From contig JADJOY010000041.1 of assembly GCA_016713535.1 (NCBI GenBank), positions 30,561 through 94,560 on the forward strand: DNA of 64,000 nucleotides. The letters are read 5' to 3'. The position numbers were made by a program, and so were the translations under genes. This document shows positions 34,699 to 44,462 of the stretch, piece by piece; position 1 is the first letter of the stretch, and each line of letters begins with the position of its first letter. The notes beneath the pieces were generated by a model. The model worked only from the letters and a program-made list of their open reading frames with translations. It made no database searches and had not been told where the DNA came from. The DNA comes from JADJOY01 sp016713535 [NCBI: Deltaproteobacteria bacterium]. Lineage in GTDB: Bacteria > JADJOY01.

Positions 34699-37600
34699 AT
34701 GAGTCGCGGCTCCTCTCGCCCTCTGTGCGCGCTGGCGCTGGCCTGTGCGCTGAGTGGCGCCGCGGCGGCGCTCGCGCTCGCCGGCGAGCCCGTCGATAGC
34801 GCGGCGCCGCCCGCCTCGTCCTCGGCGCCACCGACGGCCCCCGTCGAGACCCCGGCGACGGACTGCCCCGCGCCGCCCGCCCCGCCGGGTGGCGCTCCCG
34901 GCGACGCGCCAGCGCGCCCGGTCCTACCGCTCACCGACGTCCGCATCGACGCCGACCTCGGCATCCCCACCGAGCAGATCCGCCGCGCACTGCCCGTGCA
35001 GCTCGGCGCGCCCCTCGCCGGGGACGCGGTCGTCGCGGTCACCAAGTTCCTGGCCTCGCTGCCGATCATCCGGTGCGCTCAGGTCAGCGTCGAGGACGCG
35101 CCCGACGGCGAGGTCCTGGTGCTCCACCTCGAGCGCCAGCTCGTGGTGCGCGACATCGCCTTCGACGGCATCTTCCCGGTCTTCGAGCGCGACGCGCTCA
35201 AGGCGCTGCGCATCCGCGCCGGCGATGCCTTCGACCCCGGCCAGCTCGAGGCGGAGGCGGAGCGGGTCGCGCAACTCATGGAGCAGAGCGGTTTCGAAGG
35301 CTCCACGTGCAGCGGTGCCGCCGTCGACGACGAGGGCGAGATCTCGGTCACCTACACCTGTCGCCGCGGCGACCTGAGCCGTGTCGGCGCCATCACCATC
35401 ACGGGAGCCACGGCGATCCCCGCGGCCGAGATCGAGAGCGAGCTCAGGCCCTGGCTCTTCTTCACCACGAACCGGCTCAAGGAGCGGGTCGAAGCGCTCA
35501 AGACGCGCTACCACGAGCTCGGCTACGTGCGGGTCCGAATCAAGGCGGTCCCGGGCGCCGTCGACGACGACGGCCACGTGCCCCTCACGGTGACGATCGA
35601 CGAAGGCAAGCAGCTCGTGGTGGAGATCGTGGGCGCCGAGAACCTCTCCATCGGCGACCTCGCCGAGGTGCTGCCGTTCGCCCGCGAAGGCGGCTACGGG
35701 ACGTTCCTGGTCGAAGAGGGCGCCGAGGCGATCCGCGATCTCTACGAGGCGAGCGGCTTCCCGCACGTCGAGGTCGCCAAGGAGCGCATCGAGGGGGCCG
35801 AGCGGGTGACCGTGCGCTACGCGATCCGCGAGGGCGACGCGGAGCCGCTCGCGGCCGTGTGCATCGACGATCCCGAGGCGCTGCCGCCCCAGCGCGAGTC
35901 CGAGCCCGACGTGTGCCGGACCATCGTGCGGCGGCCGCCGCCGACCGCGGCCGCCTCCGCGGACGCGGCAAGCGCCGAGGCCGCAGCCGACGCGCCGTTT
36001 CCGCTCACGCCCCAGGACGCGCTGCGCAGCGGTCGCGCCCGCTGGCTGGTGCTCGCGCCGCGCTGGCAGTCGACGGTTCTCGAGGAGGACCGCGGCGCCC
36101 TCGTCGATTACTACCAGTCGGTCGGTTACGCGGACGTGGTGGTGGCCGCGCCGCGGATGGAGGAGATCGCCGACGGTGTGGTCGCGGTGTTCGCCGTCGA
36201 CCGCGGTCCCGAGTACCGGATCACCGACGTCGCGATCGAGGGGAGCCGCGTCGACGTCGCCGAGGTGGTCGAGGCCAACCTCTCGCTCAAGCCCAACTCG
36301 GTCTATCGCGACGGTGACGTCGAGGGTGTCGCCACGGCCCTCGAGAAGGAGCTCCAGTCGCTCGGTTACCTGGGCGCGCGGGTCACCGGGGACACCGAGC
36401 TGGTGGCGCCGCCCGCGACCAAGGACGCCGCCGCGGCCGCCCGGGGTCGCGCGCGGGTTCATTTCCGCGTCGATCCCGGCCCGCTCTACCGGGTGACGGA
36501 TGTGGTGCTGCTCGGCTCGAGCCACACCCAGAAGAACGTGGTGCGCCGGGCCTTCGCCCTCGAGCCGGGCGCGCTGCTCACGCCCGCCGCTCTCGCGGAC
36601 ACCCAGAAGAACGTGCGCGCGCTCGAGGTCTTCGACGCGATCCAGGTGGCGCCGATCGGCCTCGACGCAGTCGGCGCGCAGGGCGCGGCCACCGAGCCGA
36701 TCGACGTGCCGGTCAAGGTCCAGGTCCGCGAGCGCCCGCGCACCGAGCTCGACCTGGGCTTCGGCTACGACACCGACCGTGGCGCCTCGGGCAAGTTCAC
36801 GTACCGCGAGCTCAACCTCTTCGATCGCGCCAAGAAGCTCCCGCTGAGCGGCGTCTACGGCGAGCGCGACAAGGGCGCGAGCGCGGTGCTCTCCGACCCG
36901 CGGCTCTTCGGCTCGTCGGTGAAGGGCGCCGTGTCGTCGGCCTACGCCGACAGCGACCTCGAGGCGTTCGACGAGGAGAGCTTCAAGGTCGGCGGCACGC
37001 TCAGCCGCGAGCTGCCGTGGCATCTCACCTCGGCGATCGAGCTCGCCTACGAGTTCAGCGACATCAGCAACGTGGTCGCGGACGATCCCGACGCGCCCGA
37101 GGCGGGCGTCACCCACGAGCTGGTGCTGACGCCGTCGCTCGCCTACGACACCCGCAACGACCTGCTCTATCCCACCGCCGGATCGTTCGCCTCGGTGGCC
37201 GTCGGGCTCTCGTCGCGGGCCTTCCTGAGCGACGACAACTTCGTGCGCTACGACGTCCAGGGTCGCCGCTACCAGACGCTCTTCGACGGCGTCGTGGGGG
37301 TCGTGTCGGGCCGCTTCACGGACGTGGACCTGTACGGCTCGACGTCCACCGTGCCGACCCCCGAGCTGCTCTTCACCGGCGGCACCAGCACGGTGCGCGG
37401 CTTCGCCGAGGACCGCATCGGCCCCCTCGACGCCAACGGCAAGCCGCTCGGCGGCGGCTCGCGCATCGTCGCCAACTTCGAGCTGCGCTTCCCGCTGGTG
37501 TGGCTCCTCGAGGGCGCGGTGTTCTGCGACGCCGGTCAGGTCGCCCGCCAGCTCTCGGGCGTGTCGTTCGACGACTTCCAGATCGGCGCCGGCGGTGGGC

Positions 37601-37713
37601 TGCGGTTGCGCTCGCCGGTCGGCCCGTTGCGCATCGACCTCGGCTACGCGGTCGTGCCCGGTGACGCCTCCGAGCAGCTCCGCATCCACTTCTCGTTCGG
37701 GTACCCGTTCTGA
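34699..37713 (+). CDS. Omp85-family outer-membrane protein (TamA/BamA-like)
   Basis: 1004 aa. A signal peptide and Pro/Ala-rich linker (to about residue 85) lead to several POTRA domains, then a C-terminal 16-strand barrel with LDLGFGYDTDRG, FTYRELNLFDRAKKL, YDTRNDLLYPTAGSFASV, FTGGTSTVRGFAEDRIGP (the conserved VRGF lid-lock loop) and a terminal aromatic FSFGYPF. BamA inserts beta-barrels; TamA pairs with TamB. The direct 1-nt overlap with tamB favours the TamA role, though the many POTRA repeats recall BamA. ATG at 34699 is chosen because it directly precedes the signal sequence. Confidence 0.92.
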   Translation: MSRGSSRPLCALALACALSGAAAALALAGEPVDSAAPPASSSAPPTAPVETPATDCPAPPAPPGGAPGDAPARPVLPLTDVRIDADLGIPTEQIRRALPVQLGAPLAGDAVVAVTKFLASLPIIRCAQVSVEDAPDGEVLVLHLERQLVVRDIAFDGIFPVFERDALKALRIRAGDAFDPGQLEAEAERVAQLMEQSGFEGSTCSGAAVDDEGEISVTYTCRRGDLSRVGAITITGATAIPAAEIESELRPWLFFTTNRLKERVEALKTRYHELGYVRVRIKAVPGAVDDDGHVPLTVTIDEGKQLVVEIVGAENLSIGDLAEVLPFAREGGYGTFLVEEGAEAIRDLYEASGFPHVEVAKERIEGAERVTVRYAIREGDAEPLAAVCIDDPEALPPQRESEPDVCRTIVRRPPPTAAASADAASAEAAADAPFPLTPQDALRSGRARWLVLAPRWQSTVLEEDRGALVDYYQSVGYADVVVAAPRMEEIADGVVAVFAVDRGPEYRITDVAIEGSRVDVAEVVEANLSLKPNSVYRDGDVEGVATALEKELQSLGYLGARVTGDTELVAPPATKDAAAAARGRARVHFRVDPGPLYRVTDVVLLGSSHTQKNVVRRAFALEPGALLTPAALADTQKNVRALEVFDAIQVAPIGLDAVGAQGAATEPIDVPVKVQVRERPRTELDLGFGYDTDRGASGKFTYRELNLFDRAKKLPLSGVYGERDKGASAVLSDPRLFGSSVKGAVSSAYADSDLEAFDEESFKVGGTLSRELPWHLTSAIELAYEFSDISNVVADDPDAPEAGVTHELVLTPSLAYDTRNDLLYPTAGSFASVAVGLSSRAFLSDDNFVRYDVQGRRYQTLFDGVVGVVSGRFTDVDLYGSTSTVPTPELLFTGGTSTVRGFAEDRIGPLDANGKPLGGGSRIVANFELRFPLVWLLEGAVFCDAGQVARQLSGVSFDDFQIGAGGGLRLRSPVGPLRIDLGYAVVPGDASEQLRIHFSFGYPF

Positions 37714-40700
37714 TGGTCGCCGGGGCGAAGCGCGTGGCGCGCGGGCTCGCCAAGCTCGTCGGCGGGCTGCTGCTCGCGGTGCTGGTGCTGGTGCTGGTGG
37801 TGGTGATGCTGCTCGGCAACGACTCGTTGCTGACCGCGGTCGCGCCGCGGGTGCTGCCGCTGGTCGGCTTCGAGCTCCACGTCGGGCTCCTGGCTCACGA
37901 CCTAGGAAGGCGGATCGAGATCCGCGACGCCACGTTCGGTACGCCAGGCGAGGAGCCCTGGGTGCGCGTCGATCGGCTGGTGCTGCGCTACAGCCTGGCG
38001 GGGATCGCGAGCGGGCGCGTGGACGTGCCGAGCCTCACGATCGAGAAACCCCGGGTGCGCATGGGGCTCGCCGAGGACGGCACGTTCCAGTGGCCTCCCA
38101 CGCCGGGGAAGGCCACGCCGTCGCCGCTCGAGCCGGAGGAGGCCGAGGAGCCGGTACCGCCCGGCGAGGACCACCTGATCCCGCCGCTCCCGATCGGCAT
38201 CCACGTCGGCGAGGTCGAGCTCGGCGACGGGTTCTTCGAGCTCGCCGACCACGCGCCCGAGGGGCGGACCCTCGAGGTGGAAGGGATCTCGCTCAGGGCT
38301 GGCGGTGTGGTGACCCCGTCCGACCTGCACGCGACCCTCGATCTCGCCGAGGTCCGCTACGGGCGCGGCGGCGTCGGACCGCTCCACATCGAGGCCGCCC
38401 TCGACGGCGACCTGCTGCGGGTGGCGCGCGTCGACGTGACCACCCCCGACGGCGGAGTGCACGTCGAGGACGGCACCTTCGAGCCACTCACCCTCGCGAC
38501 CCACGCCAAGGTCCATCTCGACCGGGTGCGCCTCGAGCCGATCGTCTCCGCGTTCACCGACGTCCCCGAGCTTCCTGGCCCGCTCACCGGAGATCTCACG
38601 CTCGACGGCGTCGTCCCGGACGACGTGAAGATCGGCATCGAGCGCCTCGACGCCGCCTACCTCGGCGAGACGATCTCCCTCGCCGGGCACGCGGCGGGCT
38701 CGTTCACGGATTACGAGGACCTCTCGATCACCGGATCGGTCGCGGACCTGCGCTTCACCGCCGATGGTCGGCTCGACGTGGTCGAGGACGGCACGGCCGT
38801 GCACGTGACCGCCGAGGCGCCGAGCCTGGCGCTCGCCGACTCGCTCGCCGGCGGCATCGGTCTCTCGGGTTCGGGACTGATCCTCGACGCCCATGCGCGC
38901 GGTCCGTTCGATGCGCTCGTGGTGGAGATCGGCAAGCTCGCGATCGCGAGCGCGGCGATCAACGATGCGCGCTTCGACCGCCTCGAGCTCACCGGCACGC
39001 TGCGCGGCACGGCGCTCGACGCCAGGCTCGGCTTCGCCGATCTGGCCGCGCCCGGCGTGTCGCTCGGCGCGGGCTGGCTGAGCGCGGGCGGCACGCTCGC
39101 GAAGATCGAGTTCGCCCTCGGCGTAGGCGGCGCGGTCGAAGCGACCGGCTCGTTCGACACCTCGACGCTCGTGCTCGCCACCAAGGGGACGATCCGCGAG
39201 CTCAGGCTCGAGCCGTTCCTGGCGCTCGGTGGGATCCGCGAGGCGCACGGCAAGCTCGGCAGCGCCGCCTTCCACGTCGCCGGGCCGGTCACCGACCTCG
39301 CCCGCATCGACGGCGCGGCCACGCTGAACGGTCTGGTGGTGAGCGCGGGCGGCGTGTCGCTGGCGCAGCGCGCGCCCCTCGACGTCACGCTCGCGGGTGG
39401 TCAGGCGACCGCCAAGGCCGCGCTCGCCCTGGGACGCGGCTCCCTCGACGCCGAAGGCATGGTCGGGCTTCGCGACCGCACCGTCGACGCGAAGGTCGTG
39501 GGCCAGCTCGAGGTCGCCGACCTCGCGGCGATGGCGCGCCCGTTCGCGCCGATGATCGCGGGCGGCGCGGGATCGCTCGAGATCCGCGCCAAGCTCAGGG
39601 GCCGGCTCGACGATCCCGGCACCGAGGCGTTCGTGTCGGGCCGCGATCTGATGGTGCAGATCGACCCCGCGGGTACCGAGTCCGCGAGCTCGCCGGCGCC
39701 ACCGAGCTCGACCACCGCCGAGCCGGGGAAGGCGCCCGCGCCCGGCGACGAGCTCGCGTCCGACGCGGCGGCCGAACCGACTTCGACCGCTGCAGCGGAG
39801 GCGGCGGATGGTGCCGCCGGGCCGGATGCACCCGCAGCGCCTCCCGCGCCGCCCGCGCCCATCGAGGCGCGCATGCGCATCCTCGACTTCGGCGCCGCCG
39901 GCGACCTGAGCCGGCTCTACGGCACGGTGTGGGTCGACGGCGGCCAGGCGAGCGCCTACGGGCGCAAGCTGTGGGACATGTCGGGGCTCGTGAAGCTCGA
40001 CGGTGGCGACGTGTGGGTCAACGACGTGCGCATGGCCCTCGAGGGCGTGTGGGTGGTCGCCTACGGCAGCATCGAGCGTGACGGCAGGCTCGGGCTCAAC
40101 CTCAGGAGCGACGGCGGACGCGTCGAGGCGGTGAGCGACCTCACCAACCAGGACCTCTCCGGCGCTCTCGACATCCGGATCGCCAGCCACGGCACGCTGC
40201 GCGCGCCGGTCGCCGAGGCGACCATCACGGCGACCGATCTGTTCTTCCGCGAGCGGCCGATCGGCGAGCTGCGCGCGGCCGTGCACGCCGACGGCTCACG
40301 CGCGACGGCCTCGATCAAGCTCCCCGGCGACGGCGAGATCACCGCCGAATCGGGTCTCGCGCCCGGCTCGATCTTCACCGCCAGCGCGCGGGTGCGACGG
40401 CTGCCGCTCGACCCCGGGCTCAAGGGGTTCCAGAGCTTCCTGCCGCCGCCGTTCCGCGACCCCACGGGCTTCCTCGCCTTCGACGCGGACCTCGCGGGCC
40501 CGATCGACGCGCCCGCGTCGGTCAAGGGAACCGTGGTGCTGAACGCCCTCGAGATCACCGGCGCCGAGCAGACGCTGGGCCTCGCGGCACCGTGCACCGC
40601 GACCATCGACGGCACCACGGTCGAGGTGGGCCGCGCGCGGCTGGTGATCGGCGGTGGTTACGTCGAGGCGGCCGGGCGGATCTCGCCCGATCGCCAGGAG

Positions 40701-41984
40701 CTCGACCTCGCCGTCGACCTCGACCCGGCGCTCGCCGAGGGCGTCGCCAAGGGAGTCGAGATCGGTCACGGGCGCGTGGTGGTGAAGGACGGCCAGATCG
40801 TCCACGACGCGTCGGGACTGAGCGTGGTGGGCTCACTGCGCGCCAACCTCGACGCGGTGACGGTGCGCGGCTTGCCGGATGCGCTGCGCGACGTGGAGGT
40901 TGCGGCGCGCTTCGACGGCCGGCCGTTCAAGCTCGAGCGCGCGTTCTTCCGCATGGGGGACGGCGATCTGATCGCGACCGCGAGCGGTGACCTCGCGAGG
41001 CTCGCGCTCGACGCCTCGACGATCGACTTCCACGCGCTCCCGTACCGCATGCCCAAGACCGTGCGGGTCGCGACCAGCGGCAAGCTCTCGGTGACGGGTG
41101 ACGCCAAGGACCTGCGCGTGGGTGGGCGCGTGCGCATCGACGAGGCGCTCTACGAGCGCGACGTGGAGGTGCTGCAGGGGCTCATCAAGCCCATCCAGGC
41201 GCCGGGGCGGAAGACCCGCACCTCGAGCGGCGCGCTGCCCGTCATCCTCGACGCGATCCACCTCGACGTGACGGTGGTGAGCGGCGAGGACCTGGTGGTG
41301 CGCAACAACGTGGCGCGCCTCGCGGCCACCGCCGACCTCAACGTGAAAGGCACCGCGGCGCGCCCGCAGATGCTCGGCCAGGTGCGGGTGGGCGAGGGCA
41401 CGGTGCGGCTCTTCGGCCGCGTCTTCTCGATCGAGACCGGCACCATCGACTTCTCGAACCCGATCGCGATCGACCCCGACATCCACATCGGCACCAAGAC
41501 CACCATCGACCGCGACTCGGGCAGCGTCGACGTGCTGGTCGACCTCGAGGGCACGGTCAGCAAGGGGCTCGCGCTCAAGCTCAGCTCGAGCCCCAGCTAC
41601 ACCCAGGACGACATCGTGTTCCTGCTCGCCACGGGCAAGACCCGCGAGGAGATCCAGTCGGGGAGCAAGGGCAGCGGCACCAGCATGACCGGGGCGGCGC
41701 TGATGGCGGTGAGCTTGCTCGGCGGCGATCGGGTCAAGGAGTCGCTCGGCCTCGAGGAGATCGGCCTCGAGGAAGGGGAGAACGGCGGTGCGCGAGTGAG
41801 CGTCGCGAAGCGGCTCGGCGTTCGCGTCACGGTGCGCGCGATCAACGAGATCGGCGGCAAGGGCAAGGCGCCGGTGTCGGTGGCCGTCGAGTACCAGCTC
41901 CTCGACCGCGTGCTGCTGGTCGCCACGCCACAGTCGAACGGGGCCTTCGGCGCCGAGGTGCGGTTCCGCTTCCTGTTCCGTTAG
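37713..41984 (+). CDS. tamB: TamB-like translocation/assembly module protein
   Basis: 1423 aa. A single N-terminal membrane anchor (LLLAVLVLVLVVVMLLG) is followed by a long, repetitive beta-rich body of AsmA-like type. The C-terminal TamB domain starts near IDEALYERDVEVLQG and contains LIKPIQAP, VRLFGRVFSIETGTIDFSNP, SSSPSYTQDDIVFLLATGKT and a final strand ending FRFLFR. TamB-type proteins span the periplasm as hydrophobic grooves and are linked to phospholipid transport to the outer membrane and autotransporter assembly. The start overlaps the TamA/BamA-like stop by one nt (TGATG). A Pro/Ala-rich low-complexity insert lies around residues 655-715. Confidence 0.93.
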   Translation: MVAGAKRVARGLAKLVGGLLLAVLVLVLVVVMLLGNDSLLTAVAPRVLPLVGFELHVGLLAHDLGRRIEIRDATFGTPGEEPWVRVDRLVLRYSLAGIASGRVDVPSLTIEKPRVRMGLAEDGTFQWPPTPGKATPSPLEPEEAEEPVPPGEDHLIPPLPIGIHVGEVELGDGFFELADHAPEGRTLEVEGISLRAGGVVTPSDLHATLDLAEVRYGRGGVGPLHIEAALDGDLLRVARVDVTTPDGGVHVEDGTFEPLTLATHAKVHLDRVRLEPIVSAFTDVPELPGPLTGDLTLDGVVPDDVKIGIERLDAAYLGETISLAGHAAGSFTDYEDLSITGSVADLRFTADGRLDVVEDGTAVHVTAEAPSLALADSLAGGIGLSGSGLILDAHARGPFDALVVEIGKLAIASAAINDARFDRLELTGTLRGTALDARLGFADLAAPGVSLGAGWLSAGGTLAKIEFALGVGGAVEATGSFDTSTLVLATKGTIRELRLEPFLALGGIREAHGKLGSAAFHVAGPVTDLARIDGAATLNGLVVSAGGVSLAQRAPLDVTLAGGQATAKAALALGRGSLDAEGMVGLRDRTVDAKVVGQLEVADLAAMARPFAPMIAGGAGSLEIRAKLRGRLDDPGTEAFVSGRDLMVQIDPAGTESASSPAPPSSTTAEPGKAPAPGDELASDAAAEPTSTAAAEAADGAAGPDAPAAPPAPPAPIEARMRILDFGAAGDLSRLYGTVWVDGGQASAYGRKLWDMSGLVKLDGGDVWVNDVRMALEGVWVVAYGSIERDGRLGLNLRSDGGRVEAVSDLTNQDLSGALDIRIASHGTLRAPVAEATITATDLFFRERPIGELRAAVHADGSRATASIKLPGDGEITAESGLAPGSIFTASARVRRLPLDPGLKGFQSFLPPPFRDPTGFLAFDADLAGPIDAPASVKGTVVLNALEITGAEQTLGLAAPCTATIDGTTVEVGRARLVIGGGYVEAAGRISPDRQELDLAVDLDPALAEGVAKGVEIGHGRVVVKDGQIVHDASGLSVVGSLRANLDAVTVRGLPDALRDVEVAARFDGRPFKLERAFFRMGDGDLIATASGDLARLALDASTIDFHALPYRMPKTVRVATSGKLSVTGDAKDLRVGGRVRIDEALYERDVEVLQGLIKPIQAPGRKTRTSSGALPVILDAIHLDVTVVSGEDLVVRNNVARLAATADLNVKGTAARPQMLGQVRVGEGTVRLFGRVFSIETGTIDFSNPIAIDPDIHIGTKTTIDRDSGSVDVLVDLEGTVSKGLALKLSSSPSYTQDDIVFLLATGKTREEIQSGSKGSGTSMTGAALMAVSLLGGDRVKESLGLEEIGLEEGENGGARVSVAKRLGVRVTVRAINEIGGKGKAPVSVAVEYQLLDRVLLVATPQSNGAFGAEVRFRFLFR

Positions 41985-42125
41985 TCGGGGCGTGGGTCGC
42001 GCGCCGCGCGACCGGCGATACGCCTCGGCTTGCGAGGCGCGCGAGCGCGCGATTAGCTTCGCCGCGTTCCGGGGCGCGGTTCGGACGGCCGCGCGTGACA
42101 CCCGGGACCCGGGAGGAGGATCGTG

Positions 42126-42593
42126 ATGGTCGAGGTCGGCAAGGCGGCGCCCGATTTCCAGCTCGAGAGCCACACCGGTGGCACGGTCGGCAAGAAGGAC
42201 CTCGCCGGGAAGTGGGTGGTGATCTACTTCTATCCGAAGGACTCGACCCCCGGTTGCACCACCGAGGCGTGCGACTTCCGCGACAACTGGACGCGCGTCC
42301 AGAAGGCCGGCGCGCAGGTCCTCGGCGTCAGCGCCGACTCGATCAAGTCGCACCAGAAGTTCGCCACCAACCAGGGCCTGCCGTTCCCGCTGCTCAGCGA
42401 CCCTGACAAGAAGATGATCGAGGACTACGGGGCGTGGGGCGAGAAGAAGATGTACGGCCGCAGCATGATGGGCATCATCCGCAGCACCGTGCTGATCGAT
42501 CCCAAAGGTGTGGTGCGCGAGGTGTGGCGGAAGGTGAAGGTCGCCGGTCACGTCGACGCCGTGCTCGCGCGGCTCGCGGAGCTTCAGGGCTGA
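42126..42593 (+). CDS. bcp: Thioredoxin-dependent peroxiredoxin (BCP type), first copy
   Basis: 155 aa atypical 2-Cys peroxiredoxin that reduces hydroperoxides. YFYPKDSTPGCTTEACDFRDN has the peroxidatic Cys44 and the close second Cys49. The usual HxxF...P element follows (KSHQKFATNQGLPFPLL). GGAGGA lies 9 nt before ATG at 42126; GTG one codon earlier is also possible. A second, different BCP (53051-53497) lies elsewhere in the window. Coupled to the PAP2 gene by CTGA. Confidence 0.93.
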   Translation: MVEVGKAAPDFQLESHTGGTVGKKDLAGKWVVIYFYPKDSTPGCTTEACDFRDNWTRVQKAGAQVLGVSADSIKSHQKFATNQGLPFPLLSDPDKKMIEDYGAWGEKKMYGRSMMGIIRSTVLIDPKGVVREVWRKVKVAGHVDAVLARLAELQG

Positions 42594-43258
42594 GCCAGGC
42601 TTCGCCGGGCGCGCCGCCACGGCCGCTCGAGACGATCGCGACCGCGCTCGGCCTGGCGGCGCTCTTCGGCGCCGGCTATTTCGGCGTGCCCCACTGGCTG
42701 GTGAGCCGCGGAGTGTCGGGGATCGACCTCGCCACGCCCCTCGATCGCGCGATCCCGTACGCGCCGGCCGCCGCGTACGCCTACGCGCTGTGCTACGTGC
42801 TGATCTTCGTGCCACCGCTGGTGGCGTGGGACGCGCGTCTCTTCCGCCACGCCGCGCGCGGCATCACCGCCGTGCTGGTCACGAGCTTCGCGTGCTTCGT
42901 CGCGTTCCCGGCGCGGGTACGCTACCCACCGATCGGTGGTGACGTGGGTGAGTGGATCTTGCGCAAGAACGCGCTCTTCGCCGATTTCGGGTTCAACGCG
43001 TTCCCGAGCCTGCACGTGGCGCTCGCGGTGTTCGCGGCGCTCTCGGTCCACGACGCACGCCCGGCGCTGCGCGTGCCGGTGTGGCTCGCCACCGTCGCGA
43101 TCGCGCTGTCGACGGTGCTCGTGAAGCGTCACTTCGTGGTGGACGTGCCGGCCGGTGCGTGGCTCGGCGGGGCGTGTTATCGGGTCCTCCTCGCGGGCGA
43201 GGTCGCGACCTGGCGCGCGTCGCTCGCGCCGCAGGGAGCGCGCGATGCGAGCGCCTGA
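42590..43258 (+). CDS. PAP2-superfamily membrane phosphatase/transferase
   Basis: About 222 aa with six hydrophobic segments. The end of the PAP2 site is clear: FNAFPSLHVALAVF and STVLVKRHFVVDVPAGAWLGG, with the catalytic His and Asp as in phosphatidate phosphatase and inositol-phosphoceramide-synthase relatives. The first block is less typical (FPARVRYPPIGG). Expected: lipid phosphate removal or head-group transfer at the inner membrane. No ATG, GTG or TTG stands near the beginning of the first helix; CTG at 42590 overlaps the bcp stop as CTGA and is my chosen start. An upstream GTG inside bcp is possible. Confidence 0.8.
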   Translation: MSQASPGAPPRPLETIATALGLAALFGAGYFGVPHWLVSRGVSGIDLATPLDRAIPYAPAAAYAYALCYVLIFVPPLVAWDARLFRHAARGITAVLVTSFACFVAFPARVRYPPIGGDVGEWILRKNALFADFGFNAFPSLHVALAVFAALSVHDARPALRVPVWLATVAIALSTVLVKRHFVVDVPAGAWLGGACYRVLLAGEVATWRASLAPQGARDASA

Positions 43259-44462
43259 CGGAGCAACGCTTCGCGCGGCGCTCGCCGCCGGCCTCTGGGT
43301 GCTCGCGGTCTCGCCGCGGGCCGCGGCGGGCGGGGACGCCGCCCGGCTGCGGGCCGAGCGCTACTTCGAGGTCGTCGAGCTCGCGGGCATGACCGTGGAG
43401 GAGCGGGCCTTCGCGTTTCGCGACGGGCGTTGGACAGCGGTGCCCGCCCAGCCGCCCGCCGACGGCGACGCCGCGTTGGCCCTGGCCGAGAGCGCCGGCG
43501 AGCTGGCGCCCGCACCGGCCCCCGGCGGTCTCCGCGAGGTCCGCCTCCACGACCCCCTCTCGGGTGCCGACGGCTACCTCTACGTGGGGCGCGGCGAGGC
43601 CGTCGACGCGGCGCCGTCCCCGGCGGCGCCCACGCCCACACGCTATCAGGCCGACGCGCGCCGGATCACCGCGGCGTGCTACGCGATCGACTTCGACGGT
43701 GAAGACCCCGCGCTCTTCACCGCGCTCGCCGTCGAGCCGGGCTGCGGCGGGTCCGGTCGCAACGTGTTCGCCGGCCTCGACTCCCACTCCACCGCGACGC
43801 TCGTGGGCGTCGGCCTCGACGTCCACACCGACCGGGGCGATCTCGTCTCGGAGGTCCGCGGCGTGCGCGGCGGGCGGCTCGCGGTGGCGCGCACCGTCGG
43901 CTACAGCGTGAAGCTCCCGCTCGGCCGGACCAGCGCCGAGACGGTCCAGACCGCGCGCTTCTACCCGTACCACTACGTGTTCCCGGTGCGACTCGCGCTG
44001 CCGGCGATCGTCGACTACGTGGTGCGCCGCCTCGACATCGAGATGTCGGGGTTCTGGCGCGCCGACGCCGCGCCCTTCTCCTTCACGACCGGCGACGGTG
44101 CACACGCCACCTTCGACGGGCACCCCGACGAGAGCGAGAGCGCCCTCGACGGCCAGCCCTTCACCGGCTGGCGAGTTGCGAGCGCCGATGGGGTCGTGGT
44201 GAACCTCCTCGCCCTCGATGCGGCGGCGCCGTTCGCCGCGCGGCTGCGCTACCGGGACGAGCGGACCGAGCGGGGCGGCGTCGCGGCGCTCGGTCCGGTG
44301 GGCCTGGTGCTGCGCGCCACCGGCGACGTGAGCGGGCGCGAGTGGCGCGCCACCTCCACCACGCTCTTCCCACGCGCCGGCGACGAGCGCTCGCCGGCCG
44401 AGTTCGCGCGCATCCTCGCGCACCCGCTGGTGGTGACGGAGATGGACGGGGCGGCGCCGTGA
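43245..44462 (+). CDS. Secreted protein of unknown function in lipid gene cluster
   Basis: 405 aa. The signal-like start ALAAGLWVLAVSPRAAAG predicts export. The mature part looks beta-rich: YFEVVELAGMTVEERAFAFRDG, then a DSHSTATLVGVGLDVHTDRGD stretch, HYVFPVRLALPAIVDYVVRRLDIEMSGFWR and a last part with FTGWRVASADGVVVNLL. Two or three Cys only. I recognise no family. It overlaps the PAP2 gene by 14 nt and the acyltransferase gene by 4 nt (GTGA), so it is made together with two lipid enzymes. GCAGGGAG precedes ATG at 43245. Confidence 0.8.
   Translation: MRAPDGATLRAALAAGLWVLAVSPRAAAGGDAARLRAERYFEVVELAGMTVEERAFAFRDGRWTAVPAQPPADGDAALALAESAGELAPAPAPGGLREVRLHDPLSGADGYLYVGRGEAVDAAPSPAAPTPTRYQADARRITAACYAIDFDGEDPALFTALAVEPGCGGSGRNVFAGLDSHSTATLVGVGLDVHTDRGDLVSEVRGVRGGRLAVARTVGYSVKLPLGRTSAETVQTARFYPYHYVFPVRLALPAIVDYVVRRLDIEMSGFWRADAAPFSFTTGDGAHATFDGHPDESESALDGQPFTGWRVASADGVVVNLLALDAAAPFAARLRYRDERTERGGVAALGPVGLVLRATGDVSGREWRATSTTLFPRAGDERSPAEFARILAHPLVVTEMDGAAP

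Noticed and set aside
34924-37689. A 921-codon minus-strand frame, and similar ones at 37902-40286 and 40833-42815
   Set aside because: They mirror the TamA/BamA-like and TamB genes. Composition is that of a shadow frame and no signal, motif or RBS is seen.
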